A stretch of DNA of 64,000 nucleotides from Candidatus Paracaedibacter acanthamoebae (GCF_000742835.1 NZ_CP008941.1:682001-746000); one strand, 5' to 3'. Counted from the stretch's first letter, positions 36,334 through 45,556 are shown. The notes: generated from the sequence alone by a model not told the origin. A program made the numbers and translations.

Positions 36334-38070
36334 ATGTTTAAGTTTATTCGTCGTGCTTTGGGGTTGATTTTTTCAACCATTGGCTTTGCTGTCGTGGTTA
36401 TTCTTATCATTGGCTATATGAAATTTGTCCGATCAGCTCAGGAAGATCCTGATTCTGACCCAATGACAGATAATTCTGTTTTGCAACTTGAAGTCGGTGG
36501 CTTACCCATAAAAGATTTTAATTTACCAACCAGTCTCTTATCCCAACTACAAAAATACCGCACCCAATCATTAATTGAATTAGTAGAATTGGTGAATGAA
36601 GCAAGGACAGATTCCCGTGTTAAAGCGATCAGCCTATCCATCGTTGGCAACACCCTAAGTGCTGCTCAAGCAGAAGAATTACGGACTGCCTTAGAAGAAT
36701 TTCGTAAAGCAGGCAAAAAAATTTACGCCTTTGCGTATGCCTTTGGCGATAACTCTAATGGAACGTCTTCTTATTATTTAGCTTCTGTTGCGGATAAAAT
36801 TTATATGCAACCGCATGGCGCTGTCAGTATCATTGGGGCATCCTTAGAATCCTTTTTCTTAAAAGATTTCTTGGATGAGTTTGATATTACCGTACAAGCA
36901 GCACGGCGGAATGAACAAAAAGGTGTTATTGACAGATTTACCCGGACCGATTTTACCCCTGAAGTCAAAGAAAATCTATATAGTGTTATTTCATCAATTT
37001 TGTCTCATATCCAAGATGCTTCAGCAAAAGGCCGTGGTTTAGATAAAGAAACCTATGTAACCTTGATGAATACAGCACCTCATCAGGATCGCCAAGCCAT
37101 TCAAACTAAATTATTGGATGACCTTATTTATCGCGACCAAGTGCGCGATAAAATTAAGGTAGAACTCGGCAATAATGTTGCATTCGTTACGGAGAAAGGC
37201 TATTCACCTCAAGGCAAACGCCCTCAGTCAAAAAATAAAATTGGCGTCATTTTGCTTGAAGCAGAAGTTCCACCGTCAGGAAGTACAGCTTTGACAATGA
37301 ATGATCCTTATGCGCCTGAATCTCTGGATAAATCCTTTGAAATGGCGCTCAAAGATCCAGCAGTGAAAGCAATTGTTTTCCGCGTCAATACACCGGGCGG
37401 AGCAGTTTCAGGAGCCGAAACCATCTATAGGGCTGTCAAGCGCACTGTTGATAAAGGCGTTCCTGTCATTATTTCTATGGGCAGCGTCGCCGCCTCTGCG
37501 GGTTATTATATGGCAGCACCAGCTACAAAAATCTATGCGAATGCGATGACTTTAACAGGCTCAATCGGCATTGCCATGGCAAAACCAAATATTGGCAAAG
37601 CAACCGAAAATTATGGCATCACCTGGGATCGCGTTCAAATTGGTGATAATGCTGGCATGTGGTCAATGACACAAGATTTTAACGAAGCTGCTTGGAAAAA
37701 GGTGCAAGAAAGCCTTGATATCTTTTATGCAAACTTTACCCAAACAGTAGCAGAGGGACGCAAACTTTCCGTGGATAACGTGAAATCTATTGCCGGCGGG
37801 CAAGTATGGTCGGGACTCCAAGCCAAGGAAAATGGCTTGGTTGATGAAATTGGTGGATTCTTTGCAGCTATGGATGAAGCTAAAAAAATTGCAAACGTTG
37901 CTGACACCGAAGATCCCAATATTGTCATCTTTAACAGAGTTAATGTTGGTCTTCCCTTACTATTCTCTCTTTTGGGGGAAGAATCTATTGCCATCATTAA
38001 ACAAGCGATCGGTATCAATACAGAACTTAGTCATACAACGGCCACAACTCGCGTACGGTTGGTTATGTAA
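36334..38070 (+). CDS. sppA: Signal peptide peptidase SppA, 67K type
   Basis: Membrane-anchored serine protease that degrades cleaved signal peptides. It has one N-terminal membrane helix (IFSTIGFAVVVILIIGYM) and tandem alpha/beta domains. The general-base Lys is in NEQKGVIDRF near residue 195 and the nucleophile Ser in MGSVAASAGYYMAAP near 385, the split-dyad arrangement of the long form. 578 aa. AGGGGGAAAC precedes the ATG. It is the last gene before a strong terminator. Confidence 0.95.
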   Translation: MFKFIRRALGLIFSTIGFAVVVILIIGYMKFVRSAQEDPDSDPMTDNSVLQLEVGGLPIKDFNLPTSLLSQLQKYRTQSLIELVELVNEARTDSRVKAISLSIVGNTLSAAQAEELRTALEEFRKAGKKIYAFAYAFGDNSNGTSSYYLASVADKIYMQPHGAVSIIGASLESFFLKDFLDEFDITVQAARRNEQKGVIDRFTRTDFTPEVKENLYSVISSILSHIQDASAKGRGLDKETYVTLMNTAPHQDRQAIQTKLLDDLIYRDQVRDKIKVELGNNVAFVTEKGYSPQGKRPQSKNKIGVILLEAEVPPSGSTALTMNDPYAPESLDKSFEMALKDPAVKAIVFRVNTPGGAVSGAETIYRAVKRTVDKGVPVIISMGSVAASAGYYMAAPATKIYANAMTLTGSIGIAMAKPNIGKATENYGITWDRVQIGDNAGMWSMTQDFNEAAWKKVQESLDIFYANFTQTVAEGRKLSVDNVKSIAGGQVWSGLQAKENGLVDEIGGFFAAMDEAKKIANVADTEDPNIVIFNRVNVGLPLLFSLLGEESIAIIKQAIGINTELSHTTATTRVRLVM

Positions 38071-38096
38071 ATTAATACAGCTCTGAGAATCCATTT

Positions 38097-38129
38097 GCCC
38101 CTCGAGCTCTTTGGCTCAGGGGCTTTTTT
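38097..38129 (+). terminator. Terminator after sppA
   Basis: Stem GCCCCT(C)GAGC / GCTCAGGGGC with a short loop and six Ts (38124-38129). Confidence 0.85.
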
Positions 38130-38185
38130 AATAGATAATAAAAAGCCCCCTCTATTGATAAAAAATTAAAAATAATAAAAAAGTA

Positions 38186-38213
38186 TTGCATAAATAAAAG
38201 TCCATTCCCATAT
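38186..38213 (+). promoter_or_regulatory. RpoH (sigma-32)-like promoter of the small RNA
   Basis: The -10 region CCCATAT (38207-38213) matches the sigma-32 consensus CCCATNT fully. Upstream, ATTGCAT (38185-38191) keeps TTG and the A of CTTGAAA, within the allowed spacing. A vegetative reading (TTGCAT with TATGTA) has a 19-base spacer and is weaker. Confidence 0.55.
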
Positions 38214-38220
38214 GTATATT

Positions 38221-38408
38221 GAACACAGGAATACCGCAGGTTCGAGATCATAACCCTCTGAAACCCTCCCGAATCTGTGGCTCTGAAAGTGGTTTTTATC
38301 CCTCCTCCTAAAACCGCTTTCCAACAATAAAAATGGACGACCTTATACCCTCCTCGTGGATCGTCTAATAAAAACTATAAGGGCTCTGAAATTCAGAGCC
38401 CTTTTTTT
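38221..38408 (+). ncRNA. Candidate trans-acting sRNA with three anti-Shine-Dalgarno loops
   Basis: Three hairpins occur in a row. Hairpin 1 pairs 38234-38244 with 38270-38280 (11 pairs, two G-U) and its loop has CCCTC and CCCTCC. Hairpin 2 pairs 38285-38296 with 38310-38321 (12 pairs, one G-U) with loop TATCCCTCCTCCT. Hairpin 3 pairs 38336-38342 with 38358-38365 (one bulge) with ACCCTCCTC in the loop. An intrinsic terminator follows (GGGCTCTGA/TCAGAGCCC, 38381-38401, then seven Ts). This is the design of the alphaproteobacterial CCUCCUCCC (Cuckoo/CcsR-like) RNAs. No protein frame fits. Confidence 0.75.
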
Positions 38409-38469
38409 GTACTGGGGCAGCAGAACAATAGCCATCCATTGAATGCTATTAATTCAGAAAACAACCTAT

Positions 38470-38620
38470 AAATAAGATGCCCTCCACCCTAAAGAAATTA
38501 AATATCTTTTATTATTTAGAACAATCAGTCACGGAAAAGGGAGGGGGTAATGGTTCTAAGGAGTAAAAAATAAAGGCTCTGAAATTCAGAGCCTTTTTTA
38601 TCCGTCTTACTCCTTAGAAC
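38470..38620 (+). other. Second terminator-bearing element related to the sRNA
   Basis: Holds CCCTCC (38480-38485) that can pair with GGAGGG (38540-38545), then a terminator AGGCTCTGAA/TTCAGAGCCT (38574-38594 plus Ts) almost identical to that of the upstream sRNA. A perfect 14-bp inverted repeat, GTTCTAAGGAGTAA (38553-38566) and its complement (38607-38620), encloses the terminator. It may be a second sRNA gene or a decayed duplicate; I could not place a promoter. Confidence 0.5.
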
Positions 38621-38680
38621 ATTTTTTAGGATGTTCTAAGTAAGTATGATTTTTTTTATCTCAAATTGATTTCTCTAACA

Positions 38681-40396
38681 TTAATTAGCATGAGCGACCA
38701 TATTAAGAATGTTCACAGCTTGACTTTGATTTGATGTAGGGGAACAGGGTGAGCGCGGAGAAAGGGCAAGAGATAAAAAAACGCTTGTGGAAGGTGGGCT
38801 TATTTTAAGCTTGTCCCGTGTTGTGCCCGAAGATTGAGACTTCGATAGTGGCCTCTTAGCATTGTAAGTAGAAGCCATGTCTGCGTCACTCTCGCCTCCG
38901 CTTGAGTCCGAAGATTGAGACTTCGATAGTGATCTCTTAGTCAATGACCCTACCTTGCTAGTAAAACTTTTTAGCGGGGAGGCAAAAAATTTCGAAAAGG
39001 GATTATCAAGGTTAAAAGGGGCTCTGTTTTCCTTATCAAGATCGAGCTCTCTTCCATTAGAGGGAGAGGATGAATATTCAGTAGTAAACTTACCATATCG
39101 AGGGGAAATGAGTCCATTTATACAAGACTTATATGGCTCTCTGTGATTGTTATTTGAATCCTTAAACTGTGTAGAGTCATCAACTTTATCACCCGTTATC
39201 AAGACAGTTATAGAAGCAGGCACTTGAGAATTCTTCTTCGTACGCTCATCACGTTCAGAAGGAAGATGGAGAACCTCTACATCCCCTTCTTTGCTACTCT
39301 CAACATCTGTCGAAGAAGGAGCCATTGGGTCCTTCATTTCTCCCCTTTCATACAAATCTTTCTCATCAATCATGTGTTCGACGGAGGGATAAACCATATT
39401 GCTAATTGGTTTTCCTTCCCTCAACCTTAATTTGATCTCGCTAGAAGAGTAAGAGCGACAAAAGGGGGTGGGCTCAAGGAAACAATTAACAGGCTTACCC
39501 ACAAAAGAATCCATAAATTGAATCCCCTCAGGAGCATTATCTCTTAACGCTATGACATAACTTTCCACGGGCAAAGCATCCACTGCACCGTAGGTGGTGT
39601 CACGACGCTCGGGAGAAATGACGGTACCCCCCATAAAATTAGGTACATTCTCTTGCATTTTTTCATAAAAAGTCTGGGGGATATCGGACCCTATTATCCC
39701 CTTAAATTTTAATCCAGGAATTTTGACAACAATATCTTTACTATTTGGGCTTTGCCGTTTAGCAAATACCTCTTGGATTTTAGCTGGTGACAAACGGGTC
39801 ACAATAACACGAGGATCATCTTTAAAGACTGCGAAAATCATATCCAAGCGTATCTTAACGTCAGTTCGTTTTTTAAGATCATCTCCACCCCAAATAGGGC
39901 ACATGAGGGTATAATTACAAATATTTCTTTCAATAATTTGTGTAGCAACCTCTTTATGCCCTTTATGCATTGGATCAAATGACCCGAGATAATAACCGAC
40001 TGTTACTGGTCCCTCTTGCATATCCCTCAAAAAAAATTCAGCTACCGCTTGGTTAATCACACCCTCTTCAAAATTCCGGCTTGGCCAGACGTCATCTTCT
40101 ATAGTAGTGACTTCCCCTTCTTCATCCGCTGTATCAGGAGAAACGTCTTCATCCATGTCGTCAGGTCCACCTTCTTCCACCGTTAATAGAGGTTCCTTGA
40201 AGGAGCACTTTACTGGCACTAGAGCAGGAATCGAATCTGCTTCTTCCATGGGAGTTGAGAAAGTACAAGTCTCTGGGCTTATCATGCTTTCGCTACCAGC
40301 TTTTTTATACTTCCCCTCTATAATATCTTCTAAGACCACAGCTTCGGCACTATTTATCAGCCCGATACCCAACGTTAAGTATTTCAATAAATTCAT
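38681..40396 (-). CDS. Secreted NMN-adenylyltransferase-like protein with Ser-rich tail
   Basis: 571 aa. Signal peptide MNLLKYLTLGIGLINSAEA, then an acidic linker (residues 71-102). A nucleotidyltransferase domain spans about 130-350: VGYYLGSFDPMHKGH (133-147) is the (H/T)xGH ATP-binding site of the NadD/CoaD superfamily, GSDIPQTF (236-243) matches the mid-domain motif, and SSSEIKLRLREGKPI (317-331) is the ISSTxIR-like motif. The remaining 220 residues are low complexity and Ser/Pro/Lys-rich, with RSLSKSQSS and RPLSKSQSS repeated. Export of such an enzyme is unusual and suggests a role outside the cell, perhaps on host nucleotides. Substrate is not shown. Confidence 0.85.
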   Translation of the reverse strand: MNLLKYLTLGIGLINSAEAVVLEDIIEGKYKKAGSESMISPETCTFSTPMEEADSIPALVPVKCSFKEPLLTVEEGGPDDMDEDVSPDTADEEGEVTTIEDDVWPSRNFEEGVINQAVAEFFLRDMQEGPVTVGYYLGSFDPMHKGHKEVATQIIERNICNYTLMCPIWGGDDLKKRTDVKIRLDMIFAVFKDDPRVIVTRLSPAKIQEVFAKRQSPNSKDIVVKIPGLKFKGIIGSDIPQTFYEKMQENVPNFMGGTVISPERRDTTYGAVDALPVESYVIALRDNAPEGIQFMDSFVGKPVNCFLEPTPFCRSYSSSEIKLRLREGKPISNMVYPSVEHMIDEKDLYERGEMKDPMAPSSTDVESSKEGDVEVLHLPSERDERTKKNSQVPASITVLITGDKVDDSTQFKDSNNNHREPYKSCINGLISPRYGKFTTEYSSSPSNGRELDLDKENRAPFNLDNPFSKFFASPLKSFTSKVGSLTKRSLSKSQSSDSSGGESDADMASTYNAKRPLSKSQSSGTTRDKLKISPPSTSVFLSLALSPRSPCSPTSNQSQAVNILNMVAHAN

Positions 40397-40600
40397 GTTG
40401 ATCGTCTTTCCTTAAAAATTTATTTTAAAGAGAAATTACAACAAATTTTATGGAATTGATAGCATTTATTACTATAAAAAAAATTATTTTATTAAAGATT
40501 TTATTTTATTGATTTATAAAGATTTTTTAAGGATAAATTCTTGTTAATGAATTCTTAATCATGCTTATTATGAAGATTATCTATACTTTTTAAAGAAGAT

Positions 40601-40633
40601 ACGGCCACTTATTTTGTCTTGAGGGGTGGCCGT
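40601..40633 (-). terminator. Hairpin downstream of the ABC exporter
   Basis: 8-bp arms ACGGCCAC and GTGGCCGT with a 17-base loop, 8 bases beyond the end of the exporter gene. The T-run on the minus side is weak (ATCTTCTTT). Confidence 0.5.
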
Positions 40634-40641
40634 TATGCTAT

Positions 40642-42411
40642 TTAATGATACCTATCGGGCAGAAAGCCGCCTACTTGACTGCTCCACAATTGTTTATAAA
40701 GTCCATCCTGATTCAATAAATCTTCATGCGATCCATCTTGGACAATCTGTCCTTTGTTAAAGACCAGAATACGATCCATTCGCAATAAAGTTGACAATCG
40801 ATGAGCTATTACAATTGCTGTCTTGCCGTGCATCGCTTGCAATAATGAATCTTGGATATAGCTTTCAGTTAATGAATCCAATTGAGAGGTTGCTTCATCT
40901 AAAATTAAGATAGGAGCATCCTTCAAAATGGCACGCGCAATTGCAATCCGCTGCCGTTGCCCGCCCGATAATTTGACTCCTCGCTCTCCTACCATTGTTT
41001 CATATCCTTCTTTAAGACGAGAAATAAAATCATGAGCACAGGCTTTTTTAGCCGCCTCTATAATCTCTGCCTCGGTAGCTTCAGGACGTCCATAACTAAT
41101 ATTTTCCCGTAAAGTCCGGTGAAATAAAGAGGGGTCCTGGGGGATCATACCGATTGATTGATAAAGAGTATCGAGCATTACTTCTTTCACTGACTGATCA
41201 TCGATGGTAATTTTGCCGTCGGTTACTTCGTAAAGACGCAAGATTAAATTGGCAAAAGTTGTTTTACCACTGCCAGAATAACCCACCAATCCTACTTTTT
41301 GTCCTCTTTCAATGGTCACAGATAAATCTTTAAACAAGGGATCGACGGCTTTATAACAAAAGGTAACGTTCTGAAACTTGATGATCCCACGGTTAACAAC
41401 CAAAGGTTTAGCATCGGCCACATCCGTGATTTCAACAGGTTGTAAGAGTACTCTCAACGCCTGGGAAATTTTCCCATAACATTTTGTAAACTGAGAAAAT
41501 TGCCAAGTTAATTGCCACAAAACATCAACAATCCCCACATTTAAAGAAATTACCAACGCAAAATCACCAACTGTTATTACCCCCAATTCACGCTTTTTCA
41601 AAAGAAAATACATGTTAAGAGCTAAAGTAAAGACAAAAGAGTAACCATAGGCAAACCACACCCAGAAATAATTCCAATTGAGGCGCTGCTCTGCCTGCGC
41701 AGCATCCTCAAAACCTGCGGACATATACGCATACTCATACTTTCTGCGCGCAAACAAGCGCACAGTCATAATATTTGATAAAATGTCAACTATTCGTCCT
41801 GTATTGATCGACCCGCACTCTGACCATTTATCTGAAAGCTGAGTTAGACGGTTAGCAATAATCAGCGACAAGAAGATAAAAAACACTGTCCACCCTATCA
41901 TCAAGTAAGCAAAAACAGGATTAACAGTCCACAGCGTATAGGTTGCTATAATTAACATCAAAAAATGACTAAAAAATCGATCAATCACAATCTGAATAAT
42001 TTCAGGAACATACATCGTTAAATCATTAATTTTATTGGCCAAGCTTCCCGAAAACTGATCTTGGAAAAATGTATGGCTTTGCTTGAGCAGGTTACTGATA
42101 TAGCGCTGCCCGACATATTTGCGCATTTCTGGGATCATCTTGACTGATACTAAGTATTCATACAGGCGAAATACTGTCGACATAAAAAAAGACAAGAGTA
42201 CGAATAAAATGGCGGGTGTTCCAACCGCTTGGAAAATATTTTTAGGTTGATCCGTTATCCTATCAATAATTAATTTTTGCAAAAACGAGTGGAGAGAAAC
42301 ATCCACTGCCCAACAAATTGCTAAAAAAAGCATAAAAGCAATCGATAATTTATACCGACCTGTCGCATCTAATATACAGGCAAATACATGCCAGGCCTTG
42401 ATTTTCATCAT
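40642..42411 (-). CDS. ABC exporter, fused permease-ATPase
   Basis: 589 aa half-transporter of the MsbA/MDR type. The first about 320 residues hold six membrane helices. The ATPase domain has GYSGSGKTTFANLILRLYE near 373-389, LSGGQRQRIAIARAIL near 477-492 and ILILDEATSQLD near 497-508. It should work as a homodimer exporting a lipid or hydrophobic compound; the substrate cannot be told. It lies alone, downstream of nnrD on the same strand with a 218-base gap that contains no other gene. Confidence 0.93.
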   Translation of the reverse strand: MMKIKAWHVFACILDATGRYKLSIAFMLFLAICWAVDVSLHSFLQKLIIDRITDQPKNIFQAVGTPAILFVLLSFFMSTVFRLYEYLVSVKMIPEMRKYVGQRYISNLLKQSHTFFQDQFSGSLANKINDLTMYVPEIIQIVIDRFFSHFLMLIIATYTLWTVNPVFAYLMIGWTVFFIFLSLIIANRLTQLSDKWSECGSINTGRIVDILSNIMTVRLFARRKYEYAYMSAGFEDAAQAEQRLNWNYFWVWFAYGYSFVFTLALNMYFLLKKRELGVITVGDFALVISLNVGIVDVLWQLTWQFSQFTKCYGKISQALRVLLQPVEITDVADAKPLVVNRGIIKFQNVTFCYKAVDPLFKDLSVTIERGQKVGLVGYSGSGKTTFANLILRLYEVTDGKITIDDQSVKEVMLDTLYQSIGMIPQDPSLFHRTLRENISYGRPEATEAEIIEAAKKACAHDFISRLKEGYETMVGERGVKLSGGQRQRIAIARAILKDAPILILDEATSQLDSLTESYIQDSLLQAMHGKTAIVIAHRLSTLLRMDRILVFNKGQIVQDGSHEDLLNQDGLYKQLWSSQVGGFLPDRYH

Positions 42412-42629
42412 GGCAATTCTCCATCACAAAACAGGATAATAATAGTCAACAGGTTATATTTCCCATTGACGAGGATAAATTTTATAGAATTTTAATTATC
42501 AAGGAAGGCAGACTCCCTATTTATATGATCAACAAATTAGAACGGAAGTTTGACTATATCAGGATAAAGTTAGAGTAAGCAACCGTAAAAATTAATAGAT
42601 TTTATACTTATTGTAACAAAGTATAACTT

Positions 42630-43493
42630 CTATTTTGTTAATTGATTCGTAGCAAGTTCTGCCAAAATCTCTGTTGCCATCACGGAATGACGCCTTGTGG
42701 TTGCTACTAAGCGATCTGCGGCTTGCCCGGCCAAATATATGCCGACACAAGCGGATTGGTCGGGGCTAAGACCTTGCGCCAAATAACCAGCAATCAGACC
42801 AGCCAAAACATCCCCACACCCAGCCGTTGTTGCCGCTGGGTTCCCCGTAGTGTTTACATATATTTGACCATCTACGGTATAAATATGGGAAGGAAATCCT
42901 TTCAAAAGAATAGTGCAGCCCCATTTAGCTGCTAATTCTTGCGGAGAAAGAGCAGGGTTATATTCAAAACTCTTAAGCAATTGCTGCCATTCTCCCTGAT
43001 GCGGTGTTAAGAGCCAACGACCGTGGCTATGCTGTATCAGAAAATTTTCTCCCAATTGCCCTAATATTGATAACCCATCGCCATCAATAACACACGGCAG
43101 CTCTGTCATGGACAACATACTTTTAAGAAGATTACTTAAAGAGGCATGACGGCCAATGCCTGGTCCTAATAGAATTGCTGATGATTTTTCTTTTATTACT
43201 AGAAAATTTTCCACGCTATCTACAATGGATAATACGCCATCATGCTCCTTGATCATATAAGGAATCACTTCGGCTGGGATTGATCCAATAAGTGGCCATA
43301 GACTTTCCGGTAACAACGCATAGACACCCCCCGCCCCTGCTTGAGCTGCCGCATGACAACAGAGCCGAGCCGCTCCCGGATACTGAAAGGACCCAACAAA
43401 TGTCGTTACAAAACCATTCTTATATTTATGAGCAGCAGAATCTCGCTTAGGAAAACAGCCTTGAACAAACTGATATGTAATAGGTTGAATCAT
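42630..43493 (-). CDS. nnrD: ADP-dependent NAD(P)H-hydrate dehydratase (stand-alone)
   Basis: Repairs hydrated NAD(P)H. The 287-aa protein corresponds to the C-terminal, ribokinase-like half of the bifunctional Nnr protein; no epimerase half is fused. Motifs: KNGFVTTFVGSFQYPGAARL near residues 25-44, LLGPGIGRH near residue 138, LTPHQGEW and the nucleotide loop NPAATTAGCGDVLAG near 220-234. The usual GTGD is CGD here with the catalytic Asp kept. The two enzymes of NAD handling in this region, this one and the secreted nucleotidyltransferase, are not in one operon. Confidence 0.9.
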   Translation of the reverse strand: MIQPITYQFVQGCFPKRDSAAHKYKNGFVTTFVGSFQYPGAARLCCHAAAQAGAGGVYALLPESLWPLIGSIPAEVIPYMIKEHDGVLSIVDSVENFLVIKEKSSAILLGPGIGRHASLSNLLKSMLSMTELPCVIDGDGLSILGQLGENFLIQHSHGRWLLTPHQGEWQQLLKSFEYNPALSPQELAAKWGCTILLKGFPSHIYTVDGQIYVNTTGNPAATTAGCGDVLAGLIAGYLAQGLSPDQSACVGIYLAGQAADRLVATTRRHSVMATEILAELATNQLTK

Positions 43494-43531
43494 GTAAAAA
43501 ATCCATAAAAACTAAGGATACACCTTTTATT

Positions 43532-44566
43532 TTATTCGATATCATAGCGATCGCCTAAATACCCTAAATATTGAACATGCTTTTTAACCCAGTCAGAAAA
43601 CTTCATTTTGTCCCAACCATCATCAGCATGACGATACTCATAAAAAACTTGAATAAGCTTTGCGCGATCATTTGCATAACGTTGCTTCCATGCCTGGCCA
43701 ATTTTTGGACGAACGGTGGCGAAATCAGTTCCCCCAATCGCTTTTTGACGCGCTAGAATTTCCTCAAAATCAACTTTTGGGTTTTGGATAATATCAAATA
43801 TTGTCATAAACGTGGTTGTACGGCCCTTACCGCCTCGGCACTTAAAATGCAACCAAGACCCTGCAGGCAGCTCTTTGATGACAGCAAGAAAATCATCAAT
43901 ATCTCTCTCTTCAGGGCGAAAATGATCCGTTACTGGCAACCGCACATAGTTGACACCCAAACTTTTGACAGCTTCTTGCTCCCGCATCACAATGTCAACC
44001 TGATAAATACCTGTCTCCTTAGCCGATGGCATTCCATCAGCCGATTTTTCGATCGTATTAATCAGAACAGTGGGAAACGCCCGTACTTGATTTACTCTCT
44101 TTAATTCTGACTCAATTACCTCTTGAGGAGATTTATTTTGCTGAATATGCAAAGGCCCATAAAACCAGCTCACTGCTGCGTCATTAATAAAAGCATGAGG
44201 CTCTTCTCTAAAGTCAAAAATATAGATTTTATTATAAGGAATTTTATGGTTCTCATGGATATGAGTAACCAACTCCTTCAACTCTAACCAAGAATATTGA
44301 CCACTTCCCGATATTTGTAAGTCATTAAAACCTGAGAGATCAATTTTTTGATGCGAGGCGTGTTTAAAAAATATTGGACTTCGATACATTTTGGGCATAA
44401 CAGCGCCTTTTGTTGAATCGAATATAATGTCATAAGGCGCCATAATATAATCATCGCTTGGACGCCGTTGACGAAAATCCACCACCCAAGACGGTGTAAA
44501 GTTAACCTGTCCCCATGACCATTGAAGCAAAAGGAAGGCAGATATAATTAATTTCATAAGCCCCAT
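43532..44566 (-). CDS. Secreted PTP-like phytase / inositol-polyphosphatase
   Basis: 344 aa with a signal peptide (LIISAFLLLQWSWG). The catalytic P-loop is HFKCRGGKGRTT with Cys243 and Arg249 (C-x5-R-T). The general acid is Asp214 in LPVTDHFRPEE, at the WPD-loop position. The layout (long N-terminal part, then D-x-F-R-P, then P-loop about 30 residues on) matches PTP-like myo-inositol phosphatases found in gut bacteria and in effectors of pathogens. Export suggests that it acts on extracytoplasmic or host phosphoinositides or phytate; this is inference. Confidence 0.87.
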   Translation of the reverse strand: MGLMKLIISAFLLLQWSWGQVNFTPSWVVDFRQRRPSDDYIMAPYDIIFDSTKGAVMPKMYRSPIFFKHASHQKIDLSGFNDLQISGSGQYSWLELKELVTHIHENHKIPYNKIYIFDFREEPHAFINDAAVSWFYGPLHIQQNKSPQEVIESELKRVNQVRAFPTVLINTIEKSADGMPSAKETGIYQVDIVMREQEAVKSLGVNYVRLPVTDHFRPEERDIDDFLAVIKELPAGSWLHFKCRGGKGRTTTFMTIFDIIQNPKVDFEEILARQKAIGGTDFATVRPKIGQAWKQRYANDRAKLIQVFYEYRHADDGWDKMKFSDWVKKHVQYLGYLGDRYDIE

Positions 44567-44750
44567 GTAAGATAGAATACCACCAAATAAATGGATAAAT
44601 TATTAATAGACTTATTTCTAAACCAACTATTTTATAAGCAGCAATAAATATCAGAGTATTCTAAAGTTCATATCAAAATACGAAGAGATTTCACAGATAT
44701 TTTTGATGCTCATCGAGGATAAAAGACAATAGTTACAAAAAAATCTAATA

Positions 44751-44978
44751 CTATATACCTAAGATATTTGTATTAATAACCCATTTTGCAACAAAAAATA
44801 AAGGGAGAGTTATTAATGTAGCAATTAAAATCTTTCGCCCGATCATAGGATCTTTGGGCGCACTTGCGGCAAAACCAATCTCAGTGGATTCTGCTACCCG
44901 TACACCGATTGGCAACACAGCAAACAAGATAACCCACCAAATCACAGAAAATGTTATAAAACCTGTGTAAAATCCCAT
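44751..44978 (-). CDS. DUF1467 family small membrane protein
   Basis: 75 aa with two membrane helices (ITFSVIWWVILFAVLPIGV and LIATLITLPLFFVAKWVI). The charged link contains SAPKDPMIGRKI. This is the layout of the DUF1467 family, conserved in alphaproteobacteria and of unknown function. It has its own Shine-Dalgarno (AAGGA) and stands alone. Confidence 0.85.
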   Translation of the reverse strand: MGFYTGFITFSVIWWVILFAVLPIGVRVAESTEIGFAASAPKDPMIGRKILIATLITLPLFFVAKWVINTNILGI

Positions 44979-45328
44979 CCTTCCTCCACCAAAAATTTAA
45001 TTTTAATAAATTATAACATAATTTCCATCATTATAAATGGTTTTTTATGACAGTGTGCGCAAGACACCTCAAACTGGGAAAGATATACCATTAAGTCGCA
45101 TCAATCCATCTTCCAACGAGCATTCTATGCCCTCTCCATTCTAAGCACGATTCAAGGGTAATATCATTTACCATAATCTTCATTCCTGTACTTGCTATAA
45201 CCTTAGCTTGTATCAAAGACTTTTATTCTTCTCTAAATAAATACCACCCAACACAGGGCACTAAAGTTAGATTAGAAACAAAATTCTTTAAAGTAAGATA
45301 ATTCTTCTACCCTTAAAATATTACAGGA
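44979..45328. other. Intergenic stretch without a supported gene
   Basis: AT-rich. On the minus strand a frame of about 43 codons ending GRWIDAT is present near 45090-45220, but it has no good Shine-Dalgarno and no recognisable family. I see no repeat or RNA structure. Confidence 0.4.
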
Positions 45329-45556
45329 TTATAGAGTTAACTTTAACTCTTCAGTTTGTTCTAATTCTTTTAATGGTGGAAGAACAGAGTTAGCTTTATT
45401 ATGGTGTGCTTTAAGTTTAGCTGAAAAGGAATAAAACTCAACCACTCCTACTTTGATTTTCAGAGCCGCTGAGTTTTTAAATAACGATAAGGGGAACGTG
45501 ACCGTTAATGGCTTCAATGCTGTCTCTCTTATCCATAACTTAGAATACAGATCCAT
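45329..45556 (-). CDS. Doubtful 75-aa ORF
   Basis: Starts MDLYSKLWIRETALKP and ends EELKLTL. No Shine-Dalgarno precedes the ATG (only an A-run), no signal peptide, no membrane helix and no family recognised. It may be a remnant or chance frame in an 810-base gene-poor stretch. Confidence 0.25.
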   Translation of the reverse strand: MDLYSKLWIRETALKPLTVTFPLSLFKNSAALKIKVGVVEFYSFSAKLKAHHNKANSVLPPLKELEQTEELKLTL

